Notes: a model not told the origin generated them from the sequence alone. A DNA stretch of 42,797 nucleotides from Methylobacterium longum (GCF_022179385.1 NZ_BPQS01000043.1:1-42797), one strand, 5' to 3'; numbered from the stretch's first letter, positions 16,015 to 25,022 are shown. Translations and numbers: made by a program.

Positions 16015-16928
16015 CCGCTCGAACCGACACGCCCGCGCAGGACGTCCTCGCGCGGATGCTCGCTTTCGCCGAGGAGGCGGCACCGCTGGCGCTTGCCATG
16101 CGCGCGCGCGGCCTGGACATGACGAACAAGGGCCCGGATCTCGGCCAGGCCCTGACCGAAGCCGACCTCGCCGTCAGCCGATTGCTGCACGACCGCTTCG
16201 GACCGGATCTCATCGAGGAGGAGACGGCCGGGGAACTGGGGCAATCGGCGGCGCGGGCGCTGCTGGCCCGGGACGCCTGGACCTTCGTGGGCGACCCGAT
16301 CGACGGGACACGTCCCTTCGCGGGCGGCCTTCCGGGCTGGGGCGTGATGGTGGCGGCCTGCCGGGCCAGCTGGCCCCGGGCCTGCGTGATGAGCCTGCCC
16401 GCCTGGAACGAGGACCGTTCGCACCCCGTTCGCGCCGAGCCGGCCGAGGCGGCGCAGGGCATCCTGCTGGCCGCGTCCGAGGGCCAAGCCTTTTGGGCGC
16501 CGACCCGGGGCGGACGCCAGGCCGAGGGCTTGCGGCCGCTCGAACGAAGGATCGGCCGCACCGGCCACGTGGGCTGGCTCGCCGTGGCGGCCCAGCGTTT
16601 CACCCTGGATTACGGTCGAGGCTGGTTTCCCTGGGGGGAGGGCGGCGCCATCGCCGACGCCGCGCTTCTCGCAACCGGCCGGCTCGACGCAACCTTGAGC
16701 AACCACAGGCTCTGGGATCTGGCGCCGCTCCTCCCGCTCTTCGAGGCTCTGGGCTTCCACCTCTATCACTGGCCCGATCTCGCCGATCCACCGGCCGCCC
16801 TCGTCGACCTGTTCGACGCTTCACTCTCCGCTCACGACGACCTGTGGATGGTCTGCCGGGACCGGGCGCAGGCGGCCGATCTGGCCGCGGCGATCCGGCT
16901 GGCCGAGCCGGCATCGACGCGGGCCTGA
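16011..16928 (+). CDS. Inositol-monophosphatase-family phosphatase
   Basis: A 305-residue metal-dependent phosphatase of the IMPase/CysQ/FBPase superfamily. Motif A is DPIDGTRPFAGG, with metal ligands D95 and D98; the earlier acidic pair E70-E71 lies in LIEEETAG. Motif B is LWDLAPLLPLFEALG near residue 233. The substrate could be inositol phosphate, PAP or a sugar phosphate; sequence alone does not decide. It overlaps the Nudix stop by 4 bp, so the two are translationally coupled, suggesting a common route in nucleotide or sugar-phosphate turnover (inference). Confidence 0.83.
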   Translation: MTARTDTPAQDVLARMLAFAEEAAPLALAMRARGLDMTNKGPDLGQALTEADLAVSRLLHDRFGPDLIEEETAGELGQSAARALLARDAWTFVGDPIDGTRPFAGGLPGWGVMVAACRASWPRACVMSLPAWNEDRSHPVRAEPAEAAQGILLAASEGQAFWAPTRGGRQAEGLRPLERRIGRTGHVGWLAVAAQRFTLDYGRGWFPWGEGGAIADAALLATGRLDATLSNHRLWDLAPLLPLFEALGFHLYHWPDLADPPAALVDLFDASLSAHDDLWMVCRDRAQAADLAAAIRLAEPASTRA

Positions 16929-16970
16929 GGCCCTGACGGGTCGCGCACGGGGCGGCCAACCAGTTCGGCC

Positions 16971-17059
16971 TCATCGTTTTGCCAGCGACGCGAAGCCACC
17001 CGGCCGCGCCACCCCGATCGAGATGGCGCTCCGCCGGGTCGCTGCGCTCGCGATGACGA
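16971..17059. repeat. REP-like intergenic element
   Basis: The right half (17034-17059), read in reverse complement, gives TCATCGCGAGCGCAGCGACC, a degenerate copy of the widespread proteobacterial repeat CGTCATTGCGAGCGAAGCGA. The left half at 16971-17000 (TCATCG...AGCGACGCGAAGCCACCC) looks like an imperfect inverted partner. It lies in the 287-bp gap before the aldehyde oxidoreductase genes. A second copy of the core is at 37853-37881. Confidence 0.5.
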
Positions 17060-17215
17060 AGGCCGCAGGATCGCGACTGGCAGCCCCCGGAACGCGACGT
17101 GGCCGCGGTGAAGGGGCGCAGTCTGGAGCGGATCTAATCCATCGACCCGACGTTGGCACACCGGATTCCAGATTGCGTCGCGCCCGGTTGCGTCACGCAT
17201 GGGCGGGACAGCAGC

Positions 17216-17866
17216 ATGACAGACGCGACTCCGAAGAAGCCGTTCGCCCTGACGCGGCGTGCCGTGGTGGAGGGCTGCGCGGCAGCCGGTGTGCTGGGCG
17301 CTCTCGGTTATCGGCCGGCGCCCGCCCTCGCCGCACCCGGCGATCCGGCTCCGCAGACGATGCCGGTGCGGCTCACCGTCAACGGCACGCCGCAGGATCT
17401 CGTCCTCGACACGCGCACGACGCTGCTCGATGCCCTGCGCGAGCATCTGGCTCTCACCGGCACCAAGAAGGGCTGCGACCACGGCCAGTGCGGCGCCTGC
17501 ACGGTGCTGGTGGACGGCCGGCGGATCAATTCCTGCCTGACCCTCGCGGCGATGCACGAGGGCGATCAGATCACCACGATCGAGGGCCTCGCGGACGGCG
17601 ACAAGCTTCACCCGATGCAGGCGGCCTTCCTGGAGCACGACGGCTTCCAGTGCGGATACTGCACGCCGGGCCAGATCTGCTCGTCGGTCGGCATGCTGAA
17701 TGAGGCCAAGGCCGGCTGGCCGAGCCACGTCACCGAGGATATGGCCGCGACCCCGACGCTCAGCGACGCGGAGATCCGCGAGCGGATGAGCGGCAACATC
17801 TGCCGCTGCAGCGCCTATCCCAACATCGTCGCGGCCATCCGCGACACCGCCGCCAGCAACCTCTGA
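17216..17866 (+). CDS. paoA: Periplasmic aldehyde oxidoreductase, [2Fe-2S] subunit
   Basis: A 216-residue iron-sulfur subunit of a xanthine-oxidase-family molybdoenzyme. A Tat-type leader is visible: T-R14-R15-A-V-V followed by a hydrophobic stretch and ALAA near residue 40, so the complex is exported folded, as for E. coli PaoABC. The plant-type cluster uses C-DHGQ-C-GA-C with a later Cys (INSCL). The second cluster uses CGYC and CRC. The start at 17216 places the Tat motif near the N-terminus; an open frame to 17153 is ignored. paoB follows after 10 bp. The complex oxidises aldehydes to acids in the periplasm. Confidence 0.87.
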   Translation: MTDATPKKPFALTRRAVVEGCAAAGVLGALGYRPAPALAAPGDPAPQTMPVRLTVNGTPQDLVLDTRTTLLDALREHLALTGTKKGCDHGQCGACTVLVDGRRINSCLTLAAMHEGDQITTIEGLADGDKLHPMQAAFLEHDGFQCGYCTPGQICSSVGMLNEAKAGWPSHVTEDMAATPTLSDAEIRERMSGNICRCSAYPNIVAAIRDTAASNL

Positions 17867-17876
17867 AGGGGCGGAC

Positions 17877-18851
17877 ATGAAGGCTTTCACCTACGAACGT
17901 CCGGCTACGGTTCAGGACGCCGCCAAGCTCGCGGCCGAGCGGCCGAATGCCAAGTTCATCGCGGGCGGCACCAACCTCCTCGACCTGATGAAGCTTCAGG
18001 TCGAGACACCGGCGACCCTGATCGACGTCAATCGGTTGCCGTTGAACACCGTCGAGGCCACGCCGGAGGGCGGCCTGCGCGTCGGCGCGCTGGTGCGCAA
18101 CTCCGACCTCGCCGCGGACACGCGGGTCCGGAAGGACTACGCCGTGTTGGCGAAGGCGCTGCTGGCCGGCGCATCGGGCCAGCTGCGCAACAAGGCGACC
18201 ACCGCCGGGAACCTGCTTCAGCGGACGCGCTGCTACTATTTCTACGACACGGCCATGCCCTGCAACAAGCGCGAGCCCGGCTCCGGCTGCTCGGCGATCG
18301 GCGGGTTCAACCGCATCATGGCGGTGGTCGGCGCGAGCGAGTCCTGCATCGCCACCAATCCGTCCGACATGGCGGTGGCCATGCGGGCGCTCGACGCCAC
18401 CGTCGAGACCATGAATCCGGACGGGCAGCCGCGCGCCATCCCGATCGCTGACTTCCACCGGCTCCCCGGCGACACGCCGCAGATCGAGACGGATCTCCGC
18501 AAGGGTGAGATCATCACCGCCGTGACGCTGCCGAAGCCCGTGGCGGGGATGCACATCTACCGCAAGGTCCGCGACCGAGCCTCCTACGCCTTCGCGACCG
18601 TGTCGGTGGCGGCCGTGATCGTGGGCGGCGAGAACGGCCGACCCGGCGCGGCGCGGCTCGCCTTCGGCGGGTTGGCGCACAAGCCGTGGCGGGTCGCCGA
18701 GGCCGAGGCCGCCCTCGTGCAGACCGGCTCGGCGGATGCCGCCGCCGACGCCGTGCTGAAGGGCGCCCGCGGTTACGGCAGCAACGACTTCAAGATCCCG
18801 CTGACCCGGCGGACCCTGCGCGCCGTCGTGGCGCAGGCGACCCGCGCGTAG
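17877..18851 (+). CDS. paoB: Periplasmic aldehyde oxidoreductase, FAD subunit with extra Fe-S cysteines
   Basis: A 324-residue FAD-binding subunit of the CO-dehydrogenase/xanthine-oxidase medium-subunit family. The FAD-binding loop is AGGTNLLDLMK (residues 29-39), and the second is ATTAGNLLQRTRC. A cysteine-rich insert (C119, C129, C138, C157; RTRCYYF...MPCNK...GSGCSAIGG) matches the [4Fe-4S] insertion characteristic of PaoB and 4-hydroxybenzoyl-CoA reductase-like enzymes. No signal peptide is seen, so it would ride out with the Tat-tagged PaoA. It lies between paoA and paoC in one operon. Confidence 0.88.
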   Translation: MKAFTYERPATVQDAAKLAAERPNAKFIAGGTNLLDLMKLQVETPATLIDVNRLPLNTVEATPEGGLRVGALVRNSDLAADTRVRKDYAVLAKALLAGASGQLRNKATTAGNLLQRTRCYYFYDTAMPCNKREPGSGCSAIGGFNRIMAVVGASESCIATNPSDMAVAMRALDATVETMNPDGQPRAIPIADFHRLPGDTPQIETDLRKGEIITAVTLPKPVAGMHIYRKVRDRASYAFATVSVAAVIVGGENGRPGAARLAFGGLAHKPWRVAEAEAALVQTGSADAAADAVLKGARGYGSNDFKIPLTRRTLRAVVAQATRA

Positions 18852-18873
18852 AATCTCGGCAAGGACCATTCCC

Positions 18874-21096
18874 ATGGAAATGAACCAGCCGATCGGCCGG
18901 ACCCCGCTCGACGACCGTCCCGACGGTCTTGTCGGCAAGCCGCTGAGCCGGGTCGAGGGCAAGCTCAAGGTCACGGGTCACGCGCCCTACGCCTACGAGA
19001 TCCGGGCGCTGAAGGACCCGGCCTACGGCTTCATCGTGCCGGCGACCATCGCGTCCGGCACGATCCGGTCGATCGACGCCGAGGCCGCCCGCAAGGCGCC
19101 GGGCACGATCCTGGTCCTGACCCACGAGAACGTGCCGGAGCAGGGCGAGAAGAAGGAGCAGGTCACGCCGCAACTCCAGGGCCGGGACGTTCGGTTCTAC
19201 GGGCAGCCCGTCGCCTTCGTGGTGGCCGAGACCTTCGAGCAGGCCCGGGCGGCCGCCATGCTGGTCAAGGTCCAGTACGATGCGAGCAAGCCCAAGGGCC
19301 TCCTCAAGGACAACCTCGCGGCGGCCTACGAGCCGAAGCCGGTCAACTCGCCGCCGGATTCCAAGCTCGGCGACTTCGATACGGCCTTCGCGTCCGCGCC
19401 GGTGAAGCTCGACGTGGAATACGTCACGCCGAACCAGATCCACACGCAGATGGAGCCGCACGCCACCATCGCGTCGTGGGAGGGTGACGGCGTCGTGCTG
19501 CACACGTCCAATCAGATGCCGAACCGGGGCCAGAAGGCGCTGGGTTCCGTGCTGAAGCTGCCGCCCGAGAAGGTCCGGATCGTCAGCCCCTATATCGGCG
19601 GCGGTTTCGGTTCGAAGCTGCAGGTCCAGCCGGAGGCGACGCTGGCGATCTTGGCCTCGAAAGTCATCCGACGGCCCGTCAAGGTGGCGCTGACCCGGCA
19701 GCAGGAATTCCACGTCGCCACCCACCGCACCGACACGATCCAGCGGATCCGGCTGGGCGCCGACCAGAACGGGCGCCTGTCGGCGATCAGCCACGAATCG
19801 TGGTCCGACACCGCCGAGGGCGACGGCTTCTTCGAGACCTCCGCCAACGTCACCCGCTCGCTCTACGCGGCCCAGAACCGGGTGACCCGCCACCGGCTCG
19901 TGAACCTCAACATGCCGATCGCCTCGGCGATGCGCGCCCCCGGCGAGGCTGTCGGCCAGCTCGCCTTCGAGTGCGCCATGGACGAGCTCGCCGAGCAGCT
20001 GAAGGTCGACCCGATCGAGCTGCGGGTGCGCAACGAGCCGGCCGAGGATCCCGAGAAGAAGGTGCCGTTCTCAACCCGCCAGCTCGTCCCCTGCATGCGC
20101 GAGGGCGCCCGCCTGTTCGGCTGGGACAAGCGGCAGGCGGCGGGCAGCCGCCGCGAAGGCAATTGGCTCGTCGGACTGGGCATGTCGGCCGCCGCCCGCC
20201 TCAACCCGCTGATGCCGTCCTCCGCGAAGGTGCGGCTCGGACCGGACGGCGTGCTGGTGGTGCGGATGGCCATGACCGATCCCGGCACCGGCACGTACAC
20301 GATCCTCACCCAGATCGCCGGCGAGATGCTGGGGCTGCCGCCCGAGCGCGTGCGGGTCGAGTTGGGCGATACCGACTTTCCCTTCGCGGCGGGCTCGGGC
20401 GGCTCGTTCGGTGCCGCCTCGGCGGGCTCGGCGCTGTACGTCGCCTGCGACAACCTCCGCCAGGCCCTGCTCAAGGCCGGCGATCTCAACCCGGACGGTG
20501 CCGTATTCCGCGACGGCGCGGTCACGTCCGGCAACCGCACGGAGGCGCTCACCGACCTCGCCAAGTCCGGGCTGGAGGCCTCCGGCGAGATCAAGCCCGG
20601 CGAGATGAAGCAGAAGTTCTCGCAGTATTCCTACGGCGCCCACTTCGCGGAGGTCGGCGTCGATGCCGATACCGGCGAGATTCGGCTGCGGCGGATGCTC
20701 GGGGTCTTCACCGGCGGGCGCATCCTCAATGCCAAGACCGCCCGCAGCCAAGCGATCGGCGGCATGACCTTCGGGGTCGGCGCGGCGCTGATGGAGGATG
20801 CGGTGGTCGATCCCCGCTACAGCTACTTCGTCAACCACGACATGGCCGAGTACCATGTGCCGGTCCACGCCGACCTTCCGGAGATCGACGCGGTGTTCCT
20901 GCCGGAACTCGACGACAAGGCGAACCCGCTCAAGAGCAAGGGTCTCGGCGAGCTCGGCATCTGCGGGGCCGGCGCCGCCCTCGCCAATGCCATCCACAAC
21001 GCCACCGGGATCCGGGTCCGCGAGTACCCGCTGACGCTCGACAAGATGCTGAAGGGGTTCGAGGAGCAGGAGGCGCAGGCCCAGCGGCGGACGTAG
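18874..21096 (+). CDS. paoC: Periplasmic aldehyde oxidoreductase, molybdenum-cofactor subunit
   Basis: A 740-residue large subunit carrying molybdopterin cytosine dinucleotide. Typical blocks are IGRTPLDDRPDGLVGKPLSR near the start, IGGGFGSKL for cofactor contact (about residue 243), and AMRAPGEAVGQLAFE. The catalytic glutamate lies in GLGELG (about E693), equivalent to the general base of PaoC and xanthine oxidases. Length matches E. coli PaoC (732). It completes the paoABC operon. The usual XdhC-like maturation partner PaoD is not adjacent; an acyl-CoA ligase gene follows instead. Confidence 0.9.
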   Translation: MEMNQPIGRTPLDDRPDGLVGKPLSRVEGKLKVTGHAPYAYEIRALKDPAYGFIVPATIASGTIRSIDAEAARKAPGTILVLTHENVPEQGEKKEQVTPQLQGRDVRFYGQPVAFVVAETFEQARAAAMLVKVQYDASKPKGLLKDNLAAAYEPKPVNSPPDSKLGDFDTAFASAPVKLDVEYVTPNQIHTQMEPHATIASWEGDGVVLHTSNQMPNRGQKALGSVLKLPPEKVRIVSPYIGGGFGSKLQVQPEATLAILASKVIRRPVKVALTRQQEFHVATHRTDTIQRIRLGADQNGRLSAISHESWSDTAEGDGFFETSANVTRSLYAAQNRVTRHRLVNLNMPIASAMRAPGEAVGQLAFECAMDELAEQLKVDPIELRVRNEPAEDPEKKVPFSTRQLVPCMREGARLFGWDKRQAAGSRREGNWLVGLGMSAAARLNPLMPSSAKVRLGPDGVLVVRMAMTDPGTGTYTILTQIAGEMLGLPPERVRVELGDTDFPFAAGSGGSFGAASAGSALYVACDNLRQALLKAGDLNPDGAVFRDGAVTSGNRTEALTDLAKSGLEASGEIKPGEMKQKFSQYSYGAHFAEVGVDADTGEIRLRRMLGVFTGGRILNAKTARSQAIGGMTFGVGAALMEDAVVDPRYSYFVNHDMAEYHVPVHADLPEIDAVFLPELDDKANPLKSKGLGELGICGAGAALANAIHNATGIRVREYPLTLDKMLKGFEEQEAQAQRRT

Positions 21097-21331
21097 ATCC
21101 GGAGCCGCTTCACGCCGCGCGTTCTGCGCGAGGTCCCGGATCGCTCCACCCGTCCGGGGCAGGCGGCGCAGGATGGGACGCCGGCCCCTCGTGCCGACGC
21201 GTGCAGCGCCCGCGGAAGGCGACCCCGGACCCGACACGGGGCTCGCCGCGCGCTGGCCAGACGTCGAAGGTTGACGGAAACACGCCCAGGCGGGACACCC
21301 GGCCAAAAGCCCGAACGCGGGGGAGCGCCCG

Positions 21332-22873
21332 GTGCCCGAGAGCCTGTCCGAAGACCGCCGTCCGCCCGCGCGCTTCAACGCCGCGCGGTATTGTCTCGCC
21401 GAGAACGCGCGTCTGCGTCCCGACAAGACCGCCCTGATCCTGGTCGGGGACGGCACGGAAGACAGCCTCAGCTTCGGCACGGTCGAGCGTTCGGTGCGCG
21501 CCATCGCGGCGGGCCTGCTCGGTCTTGGACTCAAGCCCGGCGACCGGGTGATGATCCGGATGGGCAACGAGGCCGATTACGTCCTCGTCTATTTCGGCGC
21601 ACTGGCTGCCGGGCTCGTGGCCCTCCCGTCCTCGCCGCTCCTCACCGAGGACGAGGCGGCGTTCCTGCTGGAGAATTCCGGTGCGGCCGCCGTGGTGGTC
21701 GGAGGCGGCTGCACCGTCGCGCCCGAGGCTCTGGACGGCCGCCTGCTCCTCGATGCCGCCGCGATCGCCGCCCTGAAGGCCGGCCCGAAGCTGCCCGACT
21801 ACGCCGATACCGCCGCCGACGATCCGGCGATGCTGATCTACACATCCGGCACGACCAGCCGGCCGAAGGGCGTGCTCCACGCCCACCGCGCCGCCTACGG
21901 CCGGCGGCCGATGCTCGACCACTGGCTCGGGCTCACTGAAGCCGACGTGATGCTGCATGCCGGAACCATGAACTGGACCTACACGCTGGGTGTGGGCCTG
22001 AGCGACCCCTGGTCCGTGGGCGCCACCGCGGTGCTCTACAACGGTCCGCGCGATCCCGCCGTCTGGCCGCGCCTGATCGCGCAGTACCGCGCCACCCTGT
22101 TCGCCGCCGTCCCGACGCTCTACCGCCAGATTCTCAAATACGGCGATCTCAGCGCGCACGACCTGTCGAGCCTACGCCACGGCTGCACAGCCGGCGAACC
22201 GCTCCCGGTGGAACTGCTCGACGCCTGGACGCAGGCCACCGGCAAGCCCCTCTACGAGGCGCTCGGGATGAGCGAGATCTCGACCTACATCTCCAGCGGC
22301 CCGACCGTCCCGGTACGACCCGGCTCGCCCGGCAAGCCGCAGCTCGGCCGGCGGGTGGCGATCCTGCCGAGGGAGGGCGAGCCCGTGCCGCTCGCCTCCG
22401 GCGAGACCGGCCTGCTCGCCGTCCACCGTTCGGAGCCGGCGCTGATGCTCGGCTACTGGAATCGCCCCGAGGAGGAGGCGGAGGTGATGCGGGGCGACTG
22501 GTTCACGGGCGGCGACCTCGCCCGGCTCGACGATGACGGCTACCTCTGGTTCGCGGGCCGCAACAACGACCTGATGAAGGCCATGGGCTACCGCGTGTCG
22601 CCCAACGAGGTGGAGGTGGTCCTGTCGGCCCATCCCTCCGTGGCGGAGGTCGGCGTCGCGGAGTTGCCGGTGCGGGCGGATGTTTCGGTCATCTGCGGCT
22701 TCGTGGTGCTGCAGCCCGATGCCGAGCCCGACGCGGCGGCCCTGCTCGCGTGGTGCGCCGATCGGCTCGCCGCCTACAAGCGCCCGCGCGAGATCCGTTT
22801 CCTCGACGCCCTCCCGCGTACGGCGAACGGCAAGGTGCAGCGGAAGCGATTGGCAGCGGCGGTGGCGGGCTGA
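21332..22873 (+). CDS. Acyl-CoA synthetase (benzoate-CoA ligase-like AMP-binding enzyme)
   Basis: A 513-residue adenylate-forming enzyme joining a carboxylic acid to CoA with ATP. The P-loop-like motif YTSGTTSRPKG lies near residue 170. ALGMSEIS and WFTGGDLARLDDDGYLWFAGRNND supply the adenylate-binding and hinge motifs. The C-terminal catalytic lysine is in RTANGKVQRKRL. The overall pattern resembles benzoate/aryl-CoA ligases more than long-chain acyl-CoA synthetases. Translation starts at GTG 21332 behind a GGGGGAG ribosome site. It is 235 bp after paoC on the same strand, so acids made by PaoABC might be activated here; this is inference from position. Confidence 0.83.
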   Translation: MPESLSEDRRPPARFNAARYCLAENARLRPDKTALILVGDGTEDSLSFGTVERSVRAIAAGLLGLGLKPGDRVMIRMGNEADYVLVYFGALAAGLVALPSSPLLTEDEAAFLLENSGAAAVVVGGGCTVAPEALDGRLLLDAAAIAALKAGPKLPDYADTAADDPAMLIYTSGTTSRPKGVLHAHRAAYGRRPMLDHWLGLTEADVMLHAGTMNWTYTLGVGLSDPWSVGATAVLYNGPRDPAVWPRLIAQYRATLFAAVPTLYRQILKYGDLSAHDLSSLRHGCTAGEPLPVELLDAWTQATGKPLYEALGMSEISTYISSGPTVPVRPGSPGKPQLGRRVAILPREGEPVPLASGETGLLAVHRSEPALMLGYWNRPEEEAEVMRGDWFTGGDLARLDDDGYLWFAGRNNDLMKAMGYRVSPNEVEVVLSAHPSVAEVGVAELPVRADVSVICGFVVLQPDAEPDAAALLAWCADRLAAYKRPREIRFLDALPRTANGKVQRKRLAAAVAG

Positions 22874-23039
22874 GGCCGGGTTTCTCCGGTGAAGGCGTGG
22901 CACGGACGACACCATCCTCCCGGCAACGGCGATCGGCTGCCCCGGCGTATCGACCCGCGCTGCGCCATCAGCGCCGGCGGCCAACCCGGGCGGCGTACGG
23001 CTGCAACGGGAGCGCGCGCCCGCGCTGCGACGGACATCC

Positions 23040-24410
23040 CTACAGCAGGGTCCCGCGCAGGATCAGCAGCGCCACCGAGAAGTAGATGACGAGCCCGGTG
23101 ACATCGACCAGCGTCGCCACGAACGGCGCGGAGGCGGTGGCCGGATCGAAGCCGATCCGCTGGAGCAGGAAGGGCAGCATCGAGCCGGCGAGCGAGCCGA
23201 AGGTCACGATCCCGACGAGCGCCGCGCCCACCGTCGCTGCGACCAGCGGCCAGTGCTCGCCGTAATCGTAGAGACCGAACTTCTGCCACGCGACGATCCG
23301 GACGACCGCGATCACGCCGAGGATGCCGCCGAGGACGATGCCGGTGGGCAGCTCCCGCAGCGCAACCCGCCACCAGTCGCGCAGGCGGATCTGGTGTAGG
23401 GCAAGGGCCCGGATCAGCAGCGAGGTCGCCTGCGAGCCGGAATTGCCGCCCGAACTCATGATCAGCGGGATGAACAGCGTCAGGACGATCGCCTTCTCCA
23501 GCTCCCCCTCGAAGCCCTGCATGGCCGAGGCGGTGAGCATCTCCGACAGGAACAGCGCGCACAGCCAGCCGGCCCGCTTCCGGATCATCGTGAAGAAGCC
23601 GATATCCATGTAGGGCTCGGGCAGCGCCTCCATGCCGCCGAACCGCTGCACGTCCTGCGTCTGCTTCTCGATCATCGCGTCGATCATGTCGTCGACCGTG
23701 ACGATGCCGATCACGTGGCCGACCGCGTCGACCACCGGCAGGGCCAGGAGGTCGTACTTGGAGATCAGCCGGGCCGCCTCCTCGCGGCTCGCGGTGGGCG
23801 AGACGGCGAGCGGCCGCCGGCCCGGGGCGACGCTGAGGACGTTGTCACTCGGATCCCCCGAGATCAGCCGCCGCAGAGGCACCGCCTTGGTGAGCGCGCG
23901 GGTGCGCGGGTCGAGCACGAAGATCGCGTAGATGGTCTCGCGGGTCTTCTCGACGTGCCGGATGTGTTCGAGGGTCTGGCCTACCGTCCAGGTGCCCGGC
24001 ACGGTGACGAATTCGGTGGTCATCAGCGAGCCCACCGTCTCCTCGCCGTAGGCCGAGAGCCGGTCGACGGCGCCGCGGGTCTCGGCGTCGAGTCGGGCGC
24101 GCAGGTCGGAGCGGCCCGGTTCCTCGATCTCGCGGAACACGTCCGTGACCCTGTCGGCCGACATGCCCGACAGGTAGCCCGCCACCCGGTCGCGGGGCAG
24201 CATCTCGATGATGTCGGCGGCGCAGTCGAGTTCGGGCTGGTCGAGCACCTCGACCGCCCGCTCCATCGGCAGTCCGAGCAGGATGGCGGCGGCGACCTCC
24301 GGGGCTTCCTCGTTCAGGGCCTCGACGATGTCGGGAGCGCGCTCATCCGAGAGGCGCGCGGCCAGTACCGAGGGATCGACTCGCGTATCGAAGGGCGCGA
24401 TCTCGTTCAT
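23040..24410 (-). CDS. mgtE: Magnesium transporter MgtE
   Basis: A 456-residue inner-membrane Mg2+ channel. It has the N-terminal MgtE_N superhelical domain (repeats such as RAPDIVEALNEEAPEVAAAILLGL), two CBS domains (TTEFVTVPGTWTV onward, and RPLAVSPTASREEAARLI to GIVTVDDMIDAMI) that sense Mg2+, and a C-terminal five-helix pore. The pore carries LIMSSGGNSGSQATSLLIRAL, the conserved selectivity region. The start at 24410 is backed by a GAGGCGAGG ribosome site; 17 extra in-frame codons upstream are disregarded. Convergent with the acyl-CoA ligase, divergent from pqqA. No Mg2+ riboswitch leader was recognised. Confidence 0.93.
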   Translation of the reverse strand: MNEIAPFDTRVDPSVLAARLSDERAPDIVEALNEEAPEVAAAILLGLPMERAVEVLDQPELDCAADIIEMLPRDRVAGYLSGMSADRVTDVFREIEEPGRSDLRARLDAETRGAVDRLSAYGEETVGSLMTTEFVTVPGTWTVGQTLEHIRHVEKTRETIYAIFVLDPRTRALTKAVPLRRLISGDPSDNVLSVAPGRRPLAVSPTASREEAARLISKYDLLALPVVDAVGHVIGIVTVDDMIDAMIEKQTQDVQRFGGMEALPEPYMDIGFFTMIRKRAGWLCALFLSEMLTASAMQGFEGELEKAIVLTLFIPLIMSSGGNSGSQATSLLIRALALHQIRLRDWWRVALRELPTGIVLGGILGVIAVVRIVAWQKFGLYDYGEHWPLVAATVGAALVGIVTFGSLAGSMLPFLLQRIGFDPATASAPFVATLVDVTGLVIYFSVALLILRGTLL

Positions 24411-24850
24411 GGCCTCGCCTCGTAAGTTACGAGGCGACGTGCCGCCGGTCTTCCTGGTCAAGGCCGTGGCCGGCCGCCGCGTCGGTCGCCCCGCGGCCAG
24501 GCCTCTCAGCGGCTCAGGCGGGATGACGGCGCGTGGCCGGGCACGGCAGGCACGATCGGTCGGGCACGTCGCTTCGCTGGTCGCTGCTGAAAGGGGGCGG
24601 CGACGCCGAGGACGGCGACGCGCGGGTGCGTCGTGCGCCCGCGTGGATTGTCCGTCAAGCCGAAAGCGTTCCTACCGGGGGCTTTCCGGGGCCTTGCCGG
24701 ACCGGTCCGCGCCCGGTGTCGCACGGCCGCACCAGGGCTTTCTCCGGCTTTCGCGCGGGGCTCCCTATGAGAAATATAAGTGTTGTGCTCGCTTGTATTG
24801 CGTCCAAGATATTGCCTATATGACGTCCAGCAACAGCGAGGAGAGACGCC
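24411..24850. other. Divergent region between mgtE and pqqA
   Basis: These 440 bp are GC-rich for the first 350 bases and then turn AT-rich from about 24770. No gene is recognised. The AT-rich tail is the likely promoter and leader of the pqqA pair. Confidence 0.5.
24793..24822 (+). promoter_or_regulatory. Possible pqqA promoter
   Basis: TTGTAT (24793-24798), an 18-bp spacer and TATATG (24817-24822) resemble a weak sigma-70-type promoter within the AT-rich tail, leaving a short leader before the GAGGAG ribosome site at 24838. Assignment is by eye only. Confidence 0.3.
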
Positions 24851-24940
24851 ATGGCTTGGTCTGCCCCGATCGTGTCCGAGATCTGCGTCGGCATGGAAGT
24901 CACCAGCTACGAGTCGGCCGAGATCGACACCTTCAACTGA
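24851..24940 (+). CDS. pqqA: PQQ precursor peptide PqqA, copy 1
   Basis: A 29-residue peptide, the ribosomal substrate from which PqqBCDE build pyrroloquinoline quinone. The core G-M-E16-V-T-S-Y20 holds the glutamate and tyrosine that are cross-linked by the radical SAM enzyme PqqE and become the PQQ skeleton. The C-terminal ESAEIDTFN is the methylotroph type. It has a good ribosome site (GAGGAG) seven bases before the ATG. A second, almost identical gene lies 82 bp downstream. No pqqB, C, D or E is within the window, so maturation must be encoded elsewhere. It is too short for most gene finders. Confidence 0.96.
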   Translation: MAWSAPIVSEICVGMEVTSYESAEIDTFN

Positions 24941-25022
24941 GTCGCCACCGGGCCGCGGCGCGCATCGCTCCTCGGCCTTAGCGACTTCGTTCTCAACCTT
25001 TAAACCTTAAGTGGAGAATATC
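24941..25022 (+). other. Spacer between pqqA copies with nested inverted repeats
   Basis: The 82-bp spacer can fold: GTCGC (24941-24945) with GCGAC (24981-24985), and inside it GGCCG (24951-24955) with CGGCC (24973-24977). No T-tract follows, so it looks like an RNA processing or stability element rather than a terminator. A GGAG ribosome site ends the spacer. Confidence 0.4.

Noticed and set aside
20071..21567. 498-codon minus-strand open frame opposite paoC
   Set aside because: Shadow of paoC; no recognisable domain and biased composition.
24411..24500. Mg2+ riboswitch leader for mgtE
   Set aside because: No M-box-like conserved elements were seen and the ribosome site is close to the gene end of the gap.
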